NCBI GenBank assembly: GCA_959021945.1
Contig: CAUEYG010000091.1
Coordinates: forward strand, 1 to 6,547
Source: an uncultured Eubacteriales bacterium
GTDB taxonomy: Bacteria > Bacillota > Clostridia > Peptostreptococcales > Anaerovoracaceae
Direction: 5' to 3'
DNA: 6,547 nt
Under the pieces are notes generated by a model. The model was not told the DNA's origin, searched no databases, and saw only the letters and a program-made list of their open reading frames with translations. This document shows, in pieces, positions 5,553-6,547 of this stretch (within the stretch, counting starts at the first letter, position 1; every line of letters starts with the position of its first letter). A program made the translations under genes and the position numbers.

Positions 5553-5643
5553 GAAATTAGTGCGGATTTCTGAGAAAGTTGTATGGATAAAAAGGTATTG
5601 CTAAAAAACATCCATCCCACCTTCCTTTATTTCGGGTTGGCAA

Positions 5644-5856
5644 TTAATCCACAGCCGGTTGTCTTGCCTCAATATACAGGTCGATATCTTCCACAATATA
5701 CTTTTCTCCGGTTGTATGCAGAGCTTCAAAACAAGAATAAATATAATCCCATACACGGTATTTTGTGAACAGTTCAGAAACCTGTCTGCCAGTCAAACCT
5801 TTTGCAGATTTATATTGTTCGGTGCAATAGATTAAAAAATTGCCTTCTTTACTCAT
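5644..5856 (-). CDS. DUF3791-like small protein, last gene of the DUF3990 operon
   Basis: Encodes 70 residues, soluble, with no signal peptide or membrane segment. The features NFLIYCTEQY (5-14), TGRQVSELF (20-28), YIYSCFEALHT (38-48) and the C-terminal YIVEDIDLYIEARQ (52-65) resemble the DUF3791 family, whose function is unknown. Members are usually found next to DUF3990 ART-like proteins and are suspected partners or antitoxins. A GTG at 5862 in the same frame is possible but only 1 nt from the Shine-Dalgarno; the ATG at 5856 has AGGAGG (5864-5869) 7 nt upstream, inside the last codons of the preceding gene, so it is chosen. Only 2 nt separate it from the preceding stop codon, which implies translational coupling. 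Confidence 0.75.
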   Translation of the reverse strand: MSKEGNFLIYCTEQYKSAKGLTGRQVSELFTKYRVWDYIYSCFEALHTTGEKYIVEDIDLYIEARQPAVD

Positions 5857-5858
5857 AA

Positions 5859-6098
5859 TCACGCCTCCTCGGGAAATGTAAATGTACCTGTCCTTTTTTC
5901 TTCATCAAACATATTAAACAGAGTCAATGCGCTCAAATGCCATAGTTTTGTATCTTCCTGCTCTAGAAAGGAATATACCTTGGAATTATAAAATTCCTTT
6001 GCGGCAGACACTTCATCATAAGAATAATTCTCAGTAAGTAAGTGAATCACCTGTGGTACAATAAGCATAAGCATGGCTTCAAATTTCTGCTTTTCCAT
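5859..6098 (-). CDS. Small protein of unknown function in the DUF3990 operon
   Basis: Encodes 79 residues, mostly predicted helical, with no membrane segment, signal peptide or known catalytic motif. Features: MLIVPQVIHLLTENYSYDE (11-29), a YNSKVYSFLEQEDTKLWHLS stretch (37-56) and an acidic tail ending FPEEA. I recognise this type of protein as a frequent neighbour of DUF3990 genes, with a conserved LY..LE.EETKLWHLS-like core, but no activity is known. Its ATG overlaps the previous stop codon by one base (TAATG), and GGAGGGGG lies 7 nt upstream within the preceding gene. Its last codons carry the ribosome binding site of the DUF3791-like gene. A role as antitoxin or cofactor of the ART-like protein is inference from position. 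Confidence 0.75.
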   Translation of the reverse strand: MEKQKFEAMLMLIVPQVIHLLTENYSYDEVSAAKEFYNSKVYSFLEQEDTKLWHLSALTLFNMFDEEKRTGTFTFPEEA

Positions 6099-6511
6099 TA
6101 AAATTCCCCCTCCGGCACCGTACCAATAAACTTTAAATAACTTATCGCCTTTTCAGAGGTAAGTACTAACTGGTTATATAATTTTTTTATTTTAAGGGCA
6201 TCCAATGCCTGCTCTTTTGTCAATGCTCCGGCAGTATAAAGGGTAAATGTAGTATAAACATCATCATTGGCAACAGGGCCAAAGATAAAATCAAATGCTT
6301 CACCTATGTAGCTCCCTGATCTGTTATCCGATACAAAATCAAGCCATGCTTCATCGGCGGTATCAAAGCGCAAAATGGAACATTCTGCAAAGCCTATGGC
6401 CTGCTTTTTATTTGTAGTGGTATAGAAACCAAAACCAAAATCCAAAAACCGGTTCTGTTGAATCAACTTCGGCTCGAAAACGACCACATTACTTCCATGA
6501 TACAGTATCAT
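6098..6511 (-). CDS. DUF3990 ADP-ribosyltransferase-like protein, apparently shortened internally
   Basis: Encodes 137 residues; DUF3990 proteins I recall are about 160-170. The N-terminus MILYHGSN (1-8, His5) and FGFGFYTT (25-32, Tyr30) are the hallmark of this ART-like clan, consistent with an H-Y-type NAD+ pocket, and the C-terminal part has [11 protein letters not shown] (76-86), [18 protein letters not shown] (97-114) and [10 protein letters not shown] (119-128). Between Glu43 and Cys44 (near 6382) the usual segment of roughly 25 residues, before the LxVLKFD-like strand, seems to be missing, with the reading frame kept. It may therefore be inactive or reduced in activity. Function in this family is not established; a toxin role is inferred. 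Start ATG at 6511 has GGAGGGG about 5 nt upstream and overlaps the TGA of an upstream gene (ATGA). Confidence 0.78.
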   Translation of the reverse strand: MILYHGSNVVVFEPKLIQQNRFLDFGFGFYTTTNKKQAIGFAECSILRFDTADEAWLDFVSDNRSGSYIGEAFDFIFGPVANDDVYTTFTLYTAGALTKEQALDALKIKKLYNQLVLTSEKAISYLKFIGTVPEGEF

Positions 6512-6547
6512 AGATTCCCCTCCAATACTCTATCTGCAAGTTTTTGT
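6508..6547 (-). CDS. C-terminal end of an upstream gene in the same operon (cut by window edge)
   Basis: One reading frame stays open from the right edge to a TGA at 6508-6510, giving a visible tail [12 protein letters not shown]. The stop overlaps the DUF3990 start codon as ATGA, and the ribosome binding site GGAGGGG for DUF3990 falls inside its last codons, the same coupling seen for the other genes of this operon. The tail is too short to assign a family. The operon promoter must lie outside the window. Confidence 0.45.
   Translation of the reverse strand, partial: QKLADRVLEGNL

Noticed and set aside
5588..5643. Terminator after the DUF3791-like gene (short C/G arms followed by GTTTTTTAG on the minus strand)
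   Set aside because: The best stem is about 3+3 bp around a mismatch, too weak to call, although the T-run is suggestive.
5583..5768. Plus-strand open frame of 61 codons with ATG at 5583
   Set aside because: It has no ribosome binding site and its second half is antisense to the DUF3791-like gene.
1..6547. CRISPR array, tRNA, rRNA or insertion sequence transposase
   Set aside because: No regularly spaced direct repeats, no cloverleaf or rRNA-like sequence, and no transposase motifs were seen on either strand.

Overview
The window looks like chromosome of an anaerobic, low-to-mid-GC Clostridia bacterium (phylum Bacillota). The evidence is the strong AGGAGG-type ribosome binding sites with about 7 nt spacing, the TTGACA/TATAAT-type promoters, an RnfC/PrdC-like electron-transfer protein with Rex-like operators, and a DUF3990/DUF3791 small-gene cluster of the kind common in Lachnospiraceae and relatives. 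The genus cannot be fixed from the sequence alone. Every gene I accept is on the minus strand, so the window reads from right to left.

From the right edge: the last codons of an upstream gene (6508-6547, ATGA overlap), then a tightly packed operon of a DUF3990 ART-like protein (6098-6511), a small unknown protein (5859-6098, TAATG overlap) and a DUF3791-like protein (5644-5856). This resembles a toxin-antitoxin type accessory module, and the DUF3990 protein seems to lack an internal segment. A non-coding stretch of about 300 bp follows (5337-5643). It holds a perfect 16-bp inverted repeat and a Rex-like operator just upstream of an RnfC-family iron-sulfur protein gene (4083-5336), which ends in a perfect 14-bp terminator.

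The next non-coding stretch (3779-4082) carries a second Rex-like site whose flank aligns without gaps to the upstream region of the RnfC-like gene, followed by its own terminator. It is either a gene-less promoter-terminator relic or a small RNA gene. Next come a TetR-family regulator (3215-3778) and a Lon protease gene (601-3027). Both are driven by almost identical -35/-10 promoters with an operator-like inverted repeat in the spacer, and a third copy lies in the lon leader. The simplest reading is an autoregulated TetR that also controls lon. After the lon terminator comes the N-terminal part of a PP-loop PAPS-reductase/DUF3440 (IbrA-like) protein, cut by the left edge, with its own promoter.

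The most notable signals are the shared TetR-lon promoter-operator, the Rex-like sites at the RnfC-like gene and at the gene-less unit, the altered flavin/NADH motif of the RnfC-like protein, and the internal gap in the DUF3990 protein.
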